A DNA stretch of 61,326 bases from CAZHBA01 sp964530225 (GCA_964530225.1 CAZHBA010000092.1:1-61326), one strand, 5' to 3'. Positions 43,483-52,970 are shown, counted from the first letter of the stretch. Notes: generated by a model from the sequence alone, not told the origin. Program-made: numbers and translations.

Positions 43483-43545
43483 TTTAACACTTTTGAGATA
43501 GTAACATATGAAACTAAAAATAAGATGATCGGCGCACCAGGTCAA

Positions 43546-43706
43546 CCAACGCCTGTCTGGCCGAGCTGCGGATTGTGCAGCTGATGGACGAAGGCCGCGA
43601 AAAAAAGTCGTTTATGCAATATGGTGACAGAGCGACGATCGAGATGTTCGACGTCGGCGATCGGTCGGTTTTCGGCGCTATCGATAAGGAAATTATTCAG
43701 GCTTAA
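43546..43706 (+). pseudogene. C-terminal relic of a fumarylacetoacetate hydrolase family gene
   Basis: The plus-strand frame ending at TAA 43704-43706 reads CLAELRIVQLMDEGREKKSF, MQYGDRATIEMFDVGDRSVF and GAIDKEIIQA. That is the family's C-terminal end: the FMQYGDxxxIEMFD segment and final GAID. There is no N-terminal or catalytic part upstream, only the MarR gene on the other strand. At most 50 codons remain, so the gene is dead. Confidence 0.6.
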
Positions 43707-43707
43707 T

Positions 43708-44355
43708 TTAAGCCACCGCCAGTTGCGCACAGACCGCTTCAAAGACCGCCTCGAACATCTCCGTCGTCAGCCGGCCCGTGTTGGTGTTGTATCGCGAGCA
43801 ATGGTAGCTGTCGGTTAGTGTCAGCGTGCGCTCAACCGTCACCACCTCATGAATCGCGCAATGGCCGAATTTGAATGCGCTTTTTCGCACATCGAGCCCG
43901 GCCAAGAACGCATTATGGGCGAGGCCGCCCAGCGCCACGACGACGCGCAAATTGGTCATAGCCGCGATTTCCCTCTTTAGGAACGGCTGGCATGCGGCGA
44001 CTTCTCTGCCAATCGGCTTGTTCTCCGGCGGTACGCAGCGTACCGCGTTGGTCACCCGGCAATCGTTCAGGCGTAAGCTATCGCTCGGCTGTGCGCTGTA
44101 ACGGCCGGCGGCGAAGCCAAATTTCAACAAGGTTGCGTAGAGCAGGTCGCCTGCATAGTCGCCGGTGAACGGCCGGCCTGTTTGGTTGGCGCCTTTAAGC
44201 CCCGGCGCCAGCCCGACGATCAGTAGCCGTGCGTCCAGGTCACCAAAACTTTGGACAGGTGCGTTGTGAAAGTCGGGGAATTTCCCCCGGTTTTGATTGC
44301 GAAAGTTGACCAGCCGGGGACACAGGGCGCAGTCGTGGTCAGGCTGTGGCGACAC
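43708..44355 (-). CDS. Uracil-DNA glycosylase, family 5 (UDGb-type)
   Basis: Removes uracil and some other damaged bases from DNA. 215 residues with the catalytic GLAPG at 48-52 and the long TGRPFTGDYAG loop. The iron-sulfur cysteines are C9 and C12 (CALC), C107 and C122, matching the CxxC...C...C spacing of 4Fe-4S UDGs. The DNA-wedge motif is SYHCSRYNTNTGRL. It ends 2 bases before the decayed FAH relic. Confidence 0.88.
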   Translation of the reverse strand: MSPQPDHDCALCPRLVNFRNQNRGKFPDFHNAPVQSFGDLDARLLIVGLAPGLKGANQTGRPFTGDYAGDLLYATLLKFGFAAGRYSAQPSDSLRLNDCRVTNAVRCVPPENKPIGREVAACQPFLKREIAAMTNLRVVVALGGLAHNAFLAGLDVRKSAFKFGHCAIHEVVTVERTLTLTDSYHCSRYNTNTGRLTTEMFEAVFEAVCAQLAVA

Positions 44356-44357
44356 TA

Positions 44358-45005
44358 TTACGCCGTCTCGGCAACTTCGTCGTCTTCATAGTCGTCGTAT
44401 TCGTCATCGTCGTATTCGTCGTCGTAATCATCGTCGCTATTGCGGATGTTATCGTCGCGGGCCGGTGACCGGTCACCGTTATGCTGGCGCGAAATCTCCC
44501 CACGCAAGCTGGAAAGATCAACGAAACTATCTGCCTGACGGCGAATTTCATCGGCGATCAGCGGCGGGCTCACAGATACGGTGCTGATAACCGTTACCCG
44601 CGTGCCAAGGCGTTGCACGGCTTCGATCAGCCGGCGGTATCCGCCGTCACCGGTCATGAGCACGATATGGTCGACCCTGCCGGCCATTTCCATGACATCG
44701 ACGGCCAGTTCGACATCGATCGAATTGCGAATCCGTCGCCTGCCGGTGGTATCGGTGTAATCCTTGGCCGGCTTAGTAATCAGTGTGTAGCCATTGTAGT
44801 CGAGCCAATCGACCAGTGGGCGGATCGGCGAATATTCCTGATCCTCAATCAGGATCGTATAGTAATAGGCCCGCACCAGCGACGCCTTGGATTTGAACAG
44901 CAGTAACAATTTTTTATAATCGATATCGAAATCCAACGCCTTCGCGGTCGCATAAAGGTTAGCGCCGTCGATAAAGACGGCAACTCGTTCATTATTAGAA
45001 AACAT
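44358..45005 (-). CDS. NYN domain (LabA/DUF88) putative RNase with acidic tail
   Basis: 215 residues. The NYN/PIN-like fold is shown by VAVFIDGANLYATAKALDF (catalytic Asp at about 12), DVMEMAGRVDHIVLMTGDGG and YRRLIEAVQRLGTRVTVIST; the family is LabA-like. The last 30 residues are highly acidic and tyrosine-spaced (DDEYDDDEYDDYEDDE), an unusual tail. Endoribonuclease activity is inferred from the fold. The gene is closely followed by the UDG gene on the same strand. Confidence 0.85.
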   Translation of the reverse strand: MFSNNERVAVFIDGANLYATAKALDFDIDYKKLLLLFKSKASLVRAYYYTILIEDQEYSPIRPLVDWLDYNGYTLITKPAKDYTDTTGRRRIRNSIDVELAVDVMEMAGRVDHIVLMTGDGGYRRLIEAVQRLGTRVTVISTVSVSPPLIADEIRRQADSFVDLSSLRGEISRQHNGDRSPARDDNIRNSDDDYDDEYDDDEYDDYEDDEVAETA

Positions 45006-45172
45006 GATGTTAGCGTCCTTTTCTAATACAAAATATGAAATATAAATACCAATATCAGGGTCATGCTAATGCGCTGCGTGAATGCGCGGTAGACAAATAA
45101 TTAGCGTGCCTGGCCGTTGTTGTCTATTGCTTTACCTCCGAAGGTTTGGACGGGTCTGCAGGGAGCAAATTC

Positions 45173-45676
45173 GTGATTCTTATTGGCCTTGGCGCCAACT
45201 TGTCTAGCACCCAGTTCGGTCCGCCTAAAAGAACCCTAGAGGCGGCGCTAGATGCGCTGGAAAGCCATGGCGTGCGGATCGTTCAACGCTCTCGCTGGTA
45301 TTCTTCGGCACCGGTGCCGCCGTCCGGCCAGCCGCGCTATATCAACGCGGTTGCCGCTGTTGGGACGGACCTAGAGCCTAAAGCGCTCTTAGATCTGCTC
45401 CACGCCATTGAAAGCGATTTTGGTCGCCAACGCGCGGAACCTAATGGGGCGCGCGAGATTGACTTGGATTTGCTCGCCTACGGCGGCCTCATAAGCAGCC
45501 AATCGCCACCGTTTTTACCCCATCCCCGCTTGACGGAGCGGGCCTTCGTGTTGCTGCCCATATGCGACATCGATCCGGCCTGGCGGCATCCGCAATTAGG
45601 GCAGAGTGCGGCTGAACTGGTTGAGGCGTTCGCCAGTGGCGCTGACGTGGAATTATGCGATGGGCCGGGTATTTAG
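45173..45676 (+). CDS. folK: 2-amino-4-hydroxy-6-hydroxymethyldihydropteridine diphosphokinase
   Basis: Transfers pyrophosphate in folate synthesis. 167 residues starting at GTG 45173, preceded by GCAGGGAGC; an earlier TTG at 45146 is less likely. Signatures: ILIGLGANLSS, YSSAPVPPSGQPRYINAV, EIDLDLLAYGG, PHPRLTERAFVL. It is at the head of the rpoZ-spoT region, with an intervening gap carrying the rpoZ promoter. Confidence 0.93.
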   Translation: MILIGLGANLSSTQFGPPKRTLEAALDALESHGVRIVQRSRWYSSAPVPPSGQPRYINAVAAVGTDLEPKALLDLLHAIESDFGRQRAEPNGAREIDLDLLAYGGLISSQSPPFLPHPRLTERAFVLLPICDIDPAWRHPQLGQSAAELVEAFASGADVELCDGPGI

Positions 45677-45697
45677 GCAAAAAAACGCCTTAACCTG

Positions 45698-45726
45698 TTG
45701 GCAGACGGTATTTTTCACCTTATATA
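45698..45726 (+). promoter_or_regulatory. Candidate promoter of rpoZ
   Basis: TTGGCA (45698-45703) and TATATA (45721-45726) are separated by exactly 17 bases. It lies in the short gap between folK and rpoZ, about 37 bases upstream of the rpoZ ATG. Confidence 0.5.
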
Positions 45727-45762
45727 CGGGAAAATTTTAGAACCTGATTTGGAGAAATATTA

Positions 45763-46170
45763 ATGGCTCGGGTAACCGTTGAAGACTGTGTTGATAAGAT
45801 TCCAAACCGCTTCGAATTGGTCATGCTCTCGGCACAACGCGCCCGCGAAATTCTGGCCGGCTCGTCGGTGACCGTCGAGCTGGACAATGACAAAAATCCC
45901 GTCATTGCGTTACGCGAGATCGCCGATGCGACGGTAGAGCTCGACGAATTGCGCGAATCCTTGCTGCAAAGCCAACAGCGCCATGTGGAATTTGACCTTC
46001 CGGAAGAGGAAGAGGGTGAAGAGCTTGTCGAATTGCTCGAATCCGATAGTCATGTGCCGGGAGTCGACGAAGGTACGCCGGTCGACGAGGAAAGTAGCCA
46101 GATTGAGAGTGTCGACGAGGAGCCCAAGATGCATTTCGAAGACGTCACTGGGTCGGAGGACATAGACTGA
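45763..46170 (+). CDS. rpoZ: DNA-directed RNA polymerase omega subunit
   Basis: Assembly-stabilising small subunit of RNA polymerase. 135 residues, the long alphaproteobacterial form. The N-terminal core is MARVTVEDCVDKIPNRFELV, then LSAQRAREI and NPVIALREIAD. The last 60 residues are acidic and low in complexity, typical of the group. The start has GGAGAAA upstream. It is followed by a strong terminator and spoT. Confidence 0.95.
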   Translation: MARVTVEDCVDKIPNRFELVMLSAQRAREILAGSSVTVELDNDKNPVIALREIADATVELDELRESLLQSQQRHVEFDLPEEEEGEELVELLESDSHVPGVDEGTPVDEESSQIESVDEEPKMHFEDVTGSEDID

Positions 46171-46225
46171 CCGACACTTTGTCCTGCCCTGGATTGCCGG
46201 GAGGTGTTAAATTGAGGGACGATGA

Positions 46226-46259
46226 GCCTGGGCGCGCAAGGGTGTGCCCAGGCGTTTTT
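46226..46259 (+). terminator. Rho-independent terminator of rpoZ
   Basis: An 8-bp stem GCCTGGGC/GCCCAGGC, with a 12-base loop, is followed by GTTTTTA. It lies 56 bases after the rpoZ stop, ahead of spoT. Confidence 0.8.
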
Positions 46260-46296
46260 ATCCTCGGACACGAACGGAGTTAGGACCAGGCGAGCG

Positions 46297-48477
46297 ATGG
46301 TCGGGCAAAACGAACTGGTGCAGCGGGTCAAATCGTACGACCCCAAGTTCGACGAGACGGTGTTGACCCGCGCCTACGACTTTTCGAAGCAGGCGCACGG
46401 CAAGCAGATCCGTGAATCCGGGGACTTATATTTCTCCCATCCCGTTGAAGTTGCTGATATCCTGACCAATTACCGGCTCGACGGAGCGTCGATCGTCACT
46501 GCGTTGCTGCACGATACGCTCGAAGATACCGAGACGACGGAATCGGATATCCGGGATAATTTTGGTGACGAGATCACCCAACTCGTCGACGGTGTTACCA
46601 AACTCACCCGTCTTGAATTGCAGTCGACCAAGGCAAAACAGGCGGAAAACTTTAGAAAATTCGTGCTGGCGACCAGCCGCGACATTCGCGTGTTGTTGGT
46701 CAAACTCGCTGACCGGCTGCACAACATGCGCACGATCGAGCATGTGGGAATGCCGGAACGGCGCCGGCGTATTGCCCGGGAAACCATGGATATTTACGCG
46801 CCTCTGGCCGAACGCATCGGCATGCACGACATTAAGGACGAGTTGGAAGACTTGGCCTTCGCCGAGCTTAACTCCGACGCGCGCGGCTCGATTTTGCGCC
46901 GGCTGACTTTTTTACGCGAGGAAGGGGGAGGCTTGGTTGAGCGCATCATATCCGAGTTGACCCAAGTCATGCGCGACGAAGGTATCGTGGCCGAGGTGTC
47001 GGGCAGGGAAAAGTCGCCTTATTCGATTTGGCGAAAAATGCAGCGCCAGCAGGTCGAATTCGAACAATTGTCCGACATCATGGCGTTCCGCATCGTCGTA
47101 TGCGAGGAGGTGTTGCAGTGTTACCAAACGCTCGGCATCGTTCACAGCCGCTACAGCGCCGTGCCTGGTCGATTCCGCGATTACGTATCGACTCCCAAAC
47201 CAAACGGCTATCAGTCGTTACACAGTGGCGTACTAGGGCCGGAAAAGCACCGTATTGAAGTCCAGATCCGAACCCAAGAGATGCACGATATCGCCGAGCG
47301 GGGCGTTGCCGCCCATTGGCGCTATAGCGCTTTCGGTGCCGGCCCGATTTCGGTTGAAGGCGCTGACGACAGCAAGCATTACCGGTGGCTGCAGGAGTTG
47401 CTGGATATTCTCGATGACGCTGCTGGGCCCGAGGACTTTCTCGAACACACCAAGCTCGAGATGTTCACCGACCAGGTATTCTGTTTTTCGCCGAAAGGCG
47501 AGGTCTATACATTGCCACGGGAATCGACACCGATTGATTTTGCCTACGCGGTTCACACCGAAGTTGGCGACCATTGCGTTGGCGCGAAAATCAATGGCCG
47601 AAACATGCCCTTGCGCACACAATTACAGAACGGCGATCAGGTCGAAATTCTGACCTCCGAGAACCAAACGCCATCGCCGAACTGGGAACAACTGGTCGTT
47701 ACCGGCAAGGCGCGGGCACGGATACGCCGGGTGCTACGCAATCAGCAACTGCTGCAATATGTCGAGTTGGGTCAAAGCATTATCGAGAAGGCTTTTCTGC
47801 GTCAGGATGAGGAGCTGGACGAGGATAAGCTCAAAGGTGTCCTGAGTGAGTTCCATGTTGAATCGGTAGAAGGCCTTTACGCACTCGTCGGCCAGGGTGT
47901 GCATACCGGCCGTTCGGTAATGCAGGCGATTTTCCCGGGCAAAGATGCAAATGGACAACGCAAAGGCGGTGGGTCGATTTTCTCGTTGCGGCGCTCGCGG
48001 CGGCGGTCGAGTAAAGCCGGAAAGCACTCCGTTCCCATTACTGGGCTTATCCCGGGCATGGCTGTGCACTTGGCGAAATGCTGCTATCCGCTACCCGGCG
48101 ATCGCATCGTCGGCATCGCCACGACCGGCAAGGGCGTCACCGTTCACACCATCGATTGCATGACGCTGGAGGCGTTCGCTGAGGCCCCAGAACGCTGGGT
48201 CGATGTATCTTGGGAGGTCGACGACGAGGGCGCATCCACGCAGGTGAGCCGGTTAAACGTTACATTGGCCAATGAGCCAGGTAGTCTGGGTGAACTGGCT
48301 ATCACTATCGCCCAGTCGGGCGGCAATATTTCGAACCTCAAATTCACCGACCGGAACCCGGATTTCTTCGACATGACGGTTGATATCGAAGTTGACGACA
48401 CCAAACACCTCAATGAAATCATGACCGCCTTGCGCGGCAGCTGGTCCGTAACCTCGATCGACAGGGCGCGTAGCTAA
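46297..48477 (+). CDS. spoT: Bifunctional (p)ppGpp synthetase/hydrolase, RelA/SpoT family
   Basis: Makes and degrades the stringent-response alarmone. 726 residues from ATG 46297: an HD hydrolase domain with YFSHPVEVADIL and HDTLEDTET, synthetase with YQSLHSGV and VQIRTQEMHDIAERG near 305-345, TGS at about 395-455 (CFSPKGEVYTLP), and a C-terminal ACT domain from about 648. The long frame to 46222 crosses the rpoZ terminator and is rejected. It is the only RSH gene of the window, expected for alphaproteobacteria (Rsh). Confidence 0.95.
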   Translation: MVGQNELVQRVKSYDPKFDETVLTRAYDFSKQAHGKQIRESGDLYFSHPVEVADILTNYRLDGASIVTALLHDTLEDTETTESDIRDNFGDEITQLVDGVTKLTRLELQSTKAKQAENFRKFVLATSRDIRVLLVKLADRLHNMRTIEHVGMPERRRRIARETMDIYAPLAERIGMHDIKDELEDLAFAELNSDARGSILRRLTFLREEGGGLVERIISELTQVMRDEGIVAEVSGREKSPYSIWRKMQRQQVEFEQLSDIMAFRIVVCEEVLQCYQTLGIVHSRYSAVPGRFRDYVSTPKPNGYQSLHSGVLGPEKHRIEVQIRTQEMHDIAERGVAAHWRYSAFGAGPISVEGADDSKHYRWLQELLDILDDAAGPEDFLEHTKLEMFTDQVFCFSPKGEVYTLPRESTPIDFAYAVHTEVGDHCVGAKINGRNMPLRTQLQNGDQVEILTSENQTPSPNWEQLVVTGKARARIRRVLRNQQLLQYVELGQSIIEKAFLRQDEELDEDKLKGVLSEFHVESVEGLYALVGQGVHTGRSVMQAIFPGKDANGQRKGGGSIFSLRRSRRRSSKAGKHSVPITGLIPGMAVHLAKCCYPLPGDRIVGIATTGKGVTVHTIDCMTLEAFAEAPERWVDVSWEVDDEGASTQVSRLNVTLANEPGSLGELAITIAQSGGNISNLKFTDRNPDFFDMTVDIEVDDTKHLNEIMTALRGSWSVTSIDRARS

Positions 48478-48499
48478 GCGCTGATAGAGAAACCAGAAT

Positions 48500-49267
48500 A
48501 TGAGCACTGATTTACGTCTTGGGGTGAACGTCGACCATGTCGCGACGATCCGGAACGCACGCGGTGGCGGCCATCCAGATCCGGTGCGCGCGGCGCGCGC
48601 CGCGGCGCAGGCCGGTGCTGACAGCATCGTCGCCCACCTGCGCGAAGACCGGCGTCATATATCCGACGACGATCTGGTGCGCTTAATTGATGCACTCGAT
48701 TCGCCGTTAACACTGGAGATGGCGGCGACCGACGAGATGCTCGATATAGCGCTACAGCATCGCCCGCAAACGGTCTGCATCGTTCCTGAAAAACGCGAGG
48801 AGCGGACCACCGAGGGTGGTCTCGATGTTGCTGCCGGGTATAACCATCTGGCCCGGTTCGTCGATGTGCTGGGCGGCAGCCGGATTATCGTCTCGATGTT
48901 CATCGAGCCCGACGCGTGCCAACTCGACGCCTCGCGCTCGATTGGGGCGCCGGCGGTCGAATTGCATACCGGAGTTCATTGCGAGGCGGTGATCGCCAGA
49001 GACGATGCCCTGGCCGCGCGGGAGTTGGAGCGGATCGCGGACGCTGCCAGATATGGTGCCGAAATTGGGTTGGAAGTCCACGCTGGACACGGCCTGACAT
49101 TCGACAGCATCGGTTCAATCGCCGCCATCGAAGAAATCGTCGAACTCAACATCGGTCATTTTCTTATCGGCGAAGCAATATTTGGCGGCCTCGAAAGCGC
49201 TATCATTCGCATGCGCTCGTTAATGGATATGGCGCGCGCCGAGTCCGTGGGTGGCATTAGCGTATGA
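48500..49267 (+). CDS. pdxJ: Pyridoxine 5'-phosphate synthase
   Basis: Condenses aminoacetone phosphate and 1-deoxyxylulose 5-phosphate in the DXP-dependent vitamin B6 pathway. 255 residues with LGVNVDHVATIRNARGG at the N-terminus, VCIVPEKREERTTEGGLD in the middle, and VHAGHGLTFD with its catalytic His. It precedes acpS with a 4-base overlap, the usual order. Confidence 0.95.
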   Translation: MSTDLRLGVNVDHVATIRNARGGGHPDPVRAARAAAQAGADSIVAHLREDRRHISDDDLVRLIDALDSPLTLEMAATDEMLDIALQHRPQTVCIVPEKREERTTEGGLDVAAGYNHLARFVDVLGGSRIIVSMFIEPDACQLDASRSIGAPAVELHTGVHCEAVIARDDALAARELERIADAARYGAEIGLEVHAGHGLTFDSIGSIAAIEEIVELNIGHFLIGEAIFGGLESAIIRMRSLMDMARAESVGGISV

Positions 49268-49710
49268 GCGTGATAATCGGCATCGGCAGCGACCTGATCA
49301 ACATCACCCGTATCGAGCGGACGCTGGATCGATTTGGTGAGCGTTTTATCCAGCGCTGTTTTACCGAGATCGAGCGGGTCAAATCTGATCGGCGCGTCAA
49401 CCGTGCCGACAGTTATGCTAAACGTTACGCCGCGAAAGAGGCCTGTTCCAAGGCGTTGGGAACTGGTTTCCGGAATGGGGTTTTTTGGCGCGACATGGGG
49501 GTCGTCAACCTGGCGTCCGGCAAGCCGACATTGGTGCTGACTGGCGGGGCGGCAATCCGCTTGGCCGAAATTACACCGGCGGGAATGACACCGTCGATCG
49601 ATCTATCGCTCACCGACGAGCATCCCGTCGCCCAGGCCATCGTCATTATCACGGCCATACCCGATTCAAGCCCGGATCCCAATGGCGCTGCATCCCAAAC
49701 CGAGGACTGA
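49264..49710 (+). CDS. acpS: Holo-[acyl-carrier-protein] synthase
   Basis: Transfers 4'-phosphopantetheine to the acyl carrier protein. 148 residues: IGIGSDLINITRIE with D10 and YAAKEACSKALGTGFR with E60, the two metal-binding acids. The ATG overlaps the pdxJ stop. It lies in the lepB-rnc-era operon region. Confidence 0.94.
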   Translation: MSVIIGIGSDLINITRIERTLDRFGERFIQRCFTEIERVKSDRRVNRADSYAKRYAAKEACSKALGTGFRNGVFWRDMGVVNLASGKPTLVLTGGAAIRLAEITPAGMTPSIDLSLTDEHPVAQAIVIITAIPDSSPDPNGAASQTED

Positions 49711-49827
49711 GTACGAATTACCATTCGTGGCTGGCGGATTCTGGTGCAGCTCGCTAGAAAGCTCGCTGCACCAATTTTCCAGCTAATGTGCGGGTAGTTT
49801 TTTGTGGGTACCAACGAAGAAAATAAC

Positions 49828-50574
49828 ATGGCGAAAAGCAAGAAAAAGAATGACGCTGGAGGCTGGGTTGAGACCCTGCGCACAATCGTTTATGCACTTC
49901 TCATCGCGTTTTTAGTTCGCACCCTGGCCTATCAGCCGTTCAACATTCCCTCTGGCTCGATGATCCCGACGTTGCTTGTCGGTGATTATCTTTTCGTATC
50001 CAAATTTTCCTACGGTTACAGCCGGTTTTCGTTGCCGTTGGGTATGGGGTTTTTCTCCGGCCGTATCCTGGGCAATGCGCCTGAGCGTGGTGACATCGCC
50101 GTATTCCGGCAGCCACCAAGCAATCGCGACGATTTTATTAAACGCATTGTCGGCATTCCCGGTGACCGCATTCAGATAATCGGTGGCGTTTTGCATGTCA
50201 ACGGCAAGGCAGTGGACAAACGCCGCATCGACGATTTTACCTTCACCGATCGGCGGGGCCGAACAGGGCGAATTTCCCAGTACACGGAAACGCTACCCAA
50301 TGGACCGAGTTACACGGTGCGGGAATCCCTCGGTGACACCGGGCCGGTCGATAACACCCGCGAATTTATCGTTCCGGAGGAGCAGTATTTTGCCATGGGT
50401 GATAATCGCGACGACAGTAATGACAGCCGCGTGTGGGGTTTTGTGCCAGCGGAGAATCTAGTCGGCCGCGCCGAAGTGCTGTTCTTTTCGACCGATGGCA
50501 GCGCCGGGTGGTTTCAGCCATGGCTGTGGCCGACCGCAACACGGTTTTCGCGCATTCTCAATAGCGTCGAGTGA
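49828..50574 (+). CDS. lepB: Signal peptidase I
   Basis: Cleaves signal peptides at the outer face of the inner membrane. 248 residues from ATG 49828 (MAKSKKKNDAGG); a GTG at 49804 would add eight. One anchor at about 18-35, the nucleophile S44 in PSGSMIPTLLVGDYL and the general base K105 in DDFIKRIVGIPGDR, then EYFAMGDNRDDSNDSR-like text near the end. It overlaps rnc by one base. Confidence 0.94.
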   Translation: MAKSKKKNDAGGWVETLRTIVYALLIAFLVRTLAYQPFNIPSGSMIPTLLVGDYLFVSKFSYGYSRFSLPLGMGFFSGRILGNAPERGDIAVFRQPPSNRDDFIKRIVGIPGDRIQIIGGVLHVNGKAVDKRRIDDFTFTDRRGRTGRISQYTETLPNGPSYTVRESLGDTGPVDNTREFIVPEEQYFAMGDNRDDSNDSRVWGFVPAENLVGRAEVLFFSTDGSAGWFQPWLWPTATRFSRILNSVE

Positions 50575-51242
50575 TGGCCGGCGACCGCTTGTATAGCGTA
50601 CTACAAGCCAGCCTGGAATATTCATTCCGGGATCTGGAACTCTTAGAACGGGCGTTGACCCACGCCAGTGCCGGCGCCGAACGTAATAACGAGCGCCTGG
50701 AATTTCTTGGCGACCGTGTGCTGGGGTTGACCGTGTCGGTGATGTTGCTCGACAAATTCCCCGATGAAAACGAAGGCCATATCGGCCGCCGTTTCGCGGA
50801 ACTGGTGCGCGCCGAAACACTTACTCAAATCGGCCGCACGGTAGGGATCGATGCGGCGCTGAGTTACGCGGGCAGCGAGGCTAACGACGGTATCGTTGCC
50901 GACGCCACGGAAGCGGTGATCGCGGCGCTGTATCTGGATGGCGGTTACGCCGTAGCAGCACGGTTTATCGAGCAACACTGGTCGTCGTTGATCCGGAGCT
51001 CCGATGCGCCGCCGCGCGACGCCAAGACGGCGCTACAGGAGTGGAGTCAAGCGCGTGGGCTCGGGTTGCCCACATATCGCGACACCGCCCGCGAGGGCCC
51101 CGACCATGAACCTCTGTTTACGGTGGAAGTAACCGTTCCCGGGGGAGAGCCAGCGCGCGCGCAAGGCAGCAACAAGCGCGTCGCGGAACAAAAGGCGGCG
51201 GCACTTTTATTGCGCCAGTTGGAGACCGCTGATGCCGGCTGA
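50574..51242 (+). CDS. rnc: Ribonuclease III
   Basis: Double-strand-specific RNase that processes rRNA precursors and many mRNAs. 222 residues, starting at ATG 50574 within the lepB stop (TGATG). The signature is NNERLEFLGDRVLGL with E43 and D47, then DATEAVIAALYLDGG. The double-stranded RNA-binding domain begins near 150 (TALQEWSQARGLGLPTY) and ends AEQKAAALLLRQLE. It overlaps era by 11 bases. Confidence 0.95.
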   Translation: MAGDRLYSVLQASLEYSFRDLELLERALTHASAGAERNNERLEFLGDRVLGLTVSVMLLDKFPDENEGHIGRRFAELVRAETLTQIGRTVGIDAALSYAGSEANDGIVADATEAVIAALYLDGGYAVAARFIEQHWSSLIRSSDAPPRDAKTALQEWSQARGLGLPTYRDTAREGPDHEPLFTVEVTVPGGEPARAQGSNKRVAEQKAAALLLRQLETADAG

Positions 51243-52134
51243 TGTGACCCGATGCGGCGTGGTGGCGGTTATTGGCGTGCCCAACGCCGGTAAGTCGACC
51301 CTGGTCAACCAGTTCGTCGGCGCCAAGGTGTCGATCGTCACCCATAAGGTGCAAACCACGCGCAGCCGCATTCGCGGCATCGCTATCGTCGATGCGACGC
51401 AGATTATTTATGTTGACACCCCGGGTATTTTTGCACCTCATCGGCGGCTTGAGCGGGCCATGGTGGATGCTGCCTGGATGGGTGCCGCGGACGCCGATAT
51501 CGTCGTATTGGTCGTCGATGCGCGGCGCGGCGTGACCGATGAGGTCACCCATATCGTCGACAGACTTATCGAGGGCAGGTGCCCCGCTGTTTTGGCCTTG
51601 AACAAAATCGATACGGTAAAGCGGGATACCTTGTTGGCTTTGGCGGAGGAGTTGAACGCCAAGGGTCTGTTCGACGACATATTTATGGTGTCGGCGCTGA
51701 ATGGCGATGGGGTTGACGATTTGCAGGCCTATGTGGTGTCTAAAATGTTGACAGGCCCGTGGCTGTTTCCCAAGGACCAATTGTCGGATTTGCCGCAACG
51801 GTTGTTGGCTGCCGAGGTGACGCGCGAGAAGGCCTACCTGTATTTGCATCAAGAACTACCTTATGCGCTTGTCGTCGACACTGAAGATTGGCAGGACTTT
51901 AAGGACGGCAGCGTGCGCGTTGACCAGGTGATCTATGTGGAGCGGAAAACTCAAAAGGGTATTGTGCTGGGCAAGGGTGGGAAGACCATCAAGCGCATTC
52001 GCAGCGAGGCGCAGCAGGAACTGGCCGAGCTGCTCGGACAGCCCGTGCATCTGTTCATTCACGTCAAGGTCCGCGAAAACTGGGTCAATGATCCCGGCCG
52101 CTACCGCGAATGGGGGCTGTGCTACGACGCATGA
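51232..52134 (+). CDS. era: GTPase Era
   Basis: Essential GTPase for 16S rRNA and 30S maturation. 300 residues: G1 GVPNAGKS (15-22), G3 DTPG (62-65), G4 NKID (about 124-127), and the KH domain with GKGGKTIKRI near 247. It overlaps rnc and is followed after 26 bases by recO. Confidence 0.96.
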   Translation: MPADVTRCGVVAVIGVPNAGKSTLVNQFVGAKVSIVTHKVQTTRSRIRGIAIVDATQIIYVDTPGIFAPHRRLERAMVDAAWMGAADADIVVLVVDARRGVTDEVTHIVDRLIEGRCPAVLALNKIDTVKRDTLLALAEELNAKGLFDDIFMVSALNGDGVDDLQAYVVSKMLTGPWLFPKDQLSDLPQRLLAAEVTREKAYLYLHQELPYALVVDTEDWQDFKDGSVRVDQVIYVERKTQKGIVLGKGGKTIKRIRSEAQQELAELLGQPVHLFIHVKVRENWVNDPGRYREWGLCYDA

Positions 52135-52160
52135 GGTCTGTATCCTGTTGAACACGCATC

Positions 52161-52910
52161 ATGGACTGGACTGACGAAGCCTTTGTGCTGGCCGCTCGCC
52201 CCCACGGTGAAGGCGCTGCCGTGGTGCAGTTACTCACCAAAGATCATGGCCGCCACGCCGGTTTGGTCCACGGTGGCGGATCGGCATCGAAGCGGGCGCT
52301 AGTCGAGCTGGGCAACCGCGTGCACGCGACTTGGCGGGGCCGCTTGCCGGAACATCTGGGCCGCCTCACGTTGGAAGTTGAGCGGCCCTACGCGGTTTCC
52401 CTGATGGACGACCCGAAGCGCTTGTCGGCTTTGGCGACGATGTGCGCGGTTGCCGAAATCGCCATGCCCGAACGCGAACCTCACCCGGCGCTGTTTCACG
52501 CCACCGAGGTTCTGCTCGACAGTTTGGCCGAAACAGCCGCGGATGTGTGGCAGGCGATCTATATTCGTTGGGAGTTGGGATTACTGGACGAACTCGGTTT
52601 CGGCTTGGATTTATCGGCTTGTGCGGCGACCGGTCATACCGATGACTTGGTATTTGTAAGCCCGCGTACCGGCCGGGCCGTGTCACGCGAGGCAGGCGCG
52701 CCCTACGAGGACAAGTTACTGCGCTTGCCGGGATTTTTGACACCCGAGGCCAAAGCCGGGATCAGCGCATCGGATAGAGATATTCATGATGGCTTAAGGC
52801 TGACCGGCTATTTCCTCACCTGGCATGTGTTCGACTCCCTGAACCGGCCACCACCTGCTGCCCGTGATCGGCTAATGGATTTGTTGGAGGCTGGCGGCGA
52901 ATCGAAGTAG
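52161..52910 (+). CDS. recO: DNA repair protein RecO
   Basis: Works with RecR and RecF to load RecA. 249 residues: the N-terminal OB fold WTDEAFVLAARPHGEGAAVVQ and the GLVHGGGSASKRALVELGNR element, then a helical domain. It starts at ATG 52161, 26 bases after era, in the conserved era-recO order. Confidence 0.9.
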   Translation: MDWTDEAFVLAARPHGEGAAVVQLLTKDHGRHAGLVHGGGSASKRALVELGNRVHATWRGRLPEHLGRLTLEVERPYAVSLMDDPKRLSALATMCAVAEIAMPEREPHPALFHATEVLLDSLAETAADVWQAIYIRWELGLLDELGFGLDLSACAATGHTDDLVFVSPRTGRAVSREAGAPYEDKLLRLPGFLTPEAKAGISASDRDIHDGLRLTGYFLTWHVFDSLNRPPPAARDRLMDLLEAGGESK

Positions 52911-52970
52911 GTAACGGGCCAGCAAGGTAAAGTAGCCTTACATAACAAGTTGCGCCCGTAGAGGAGCGTC

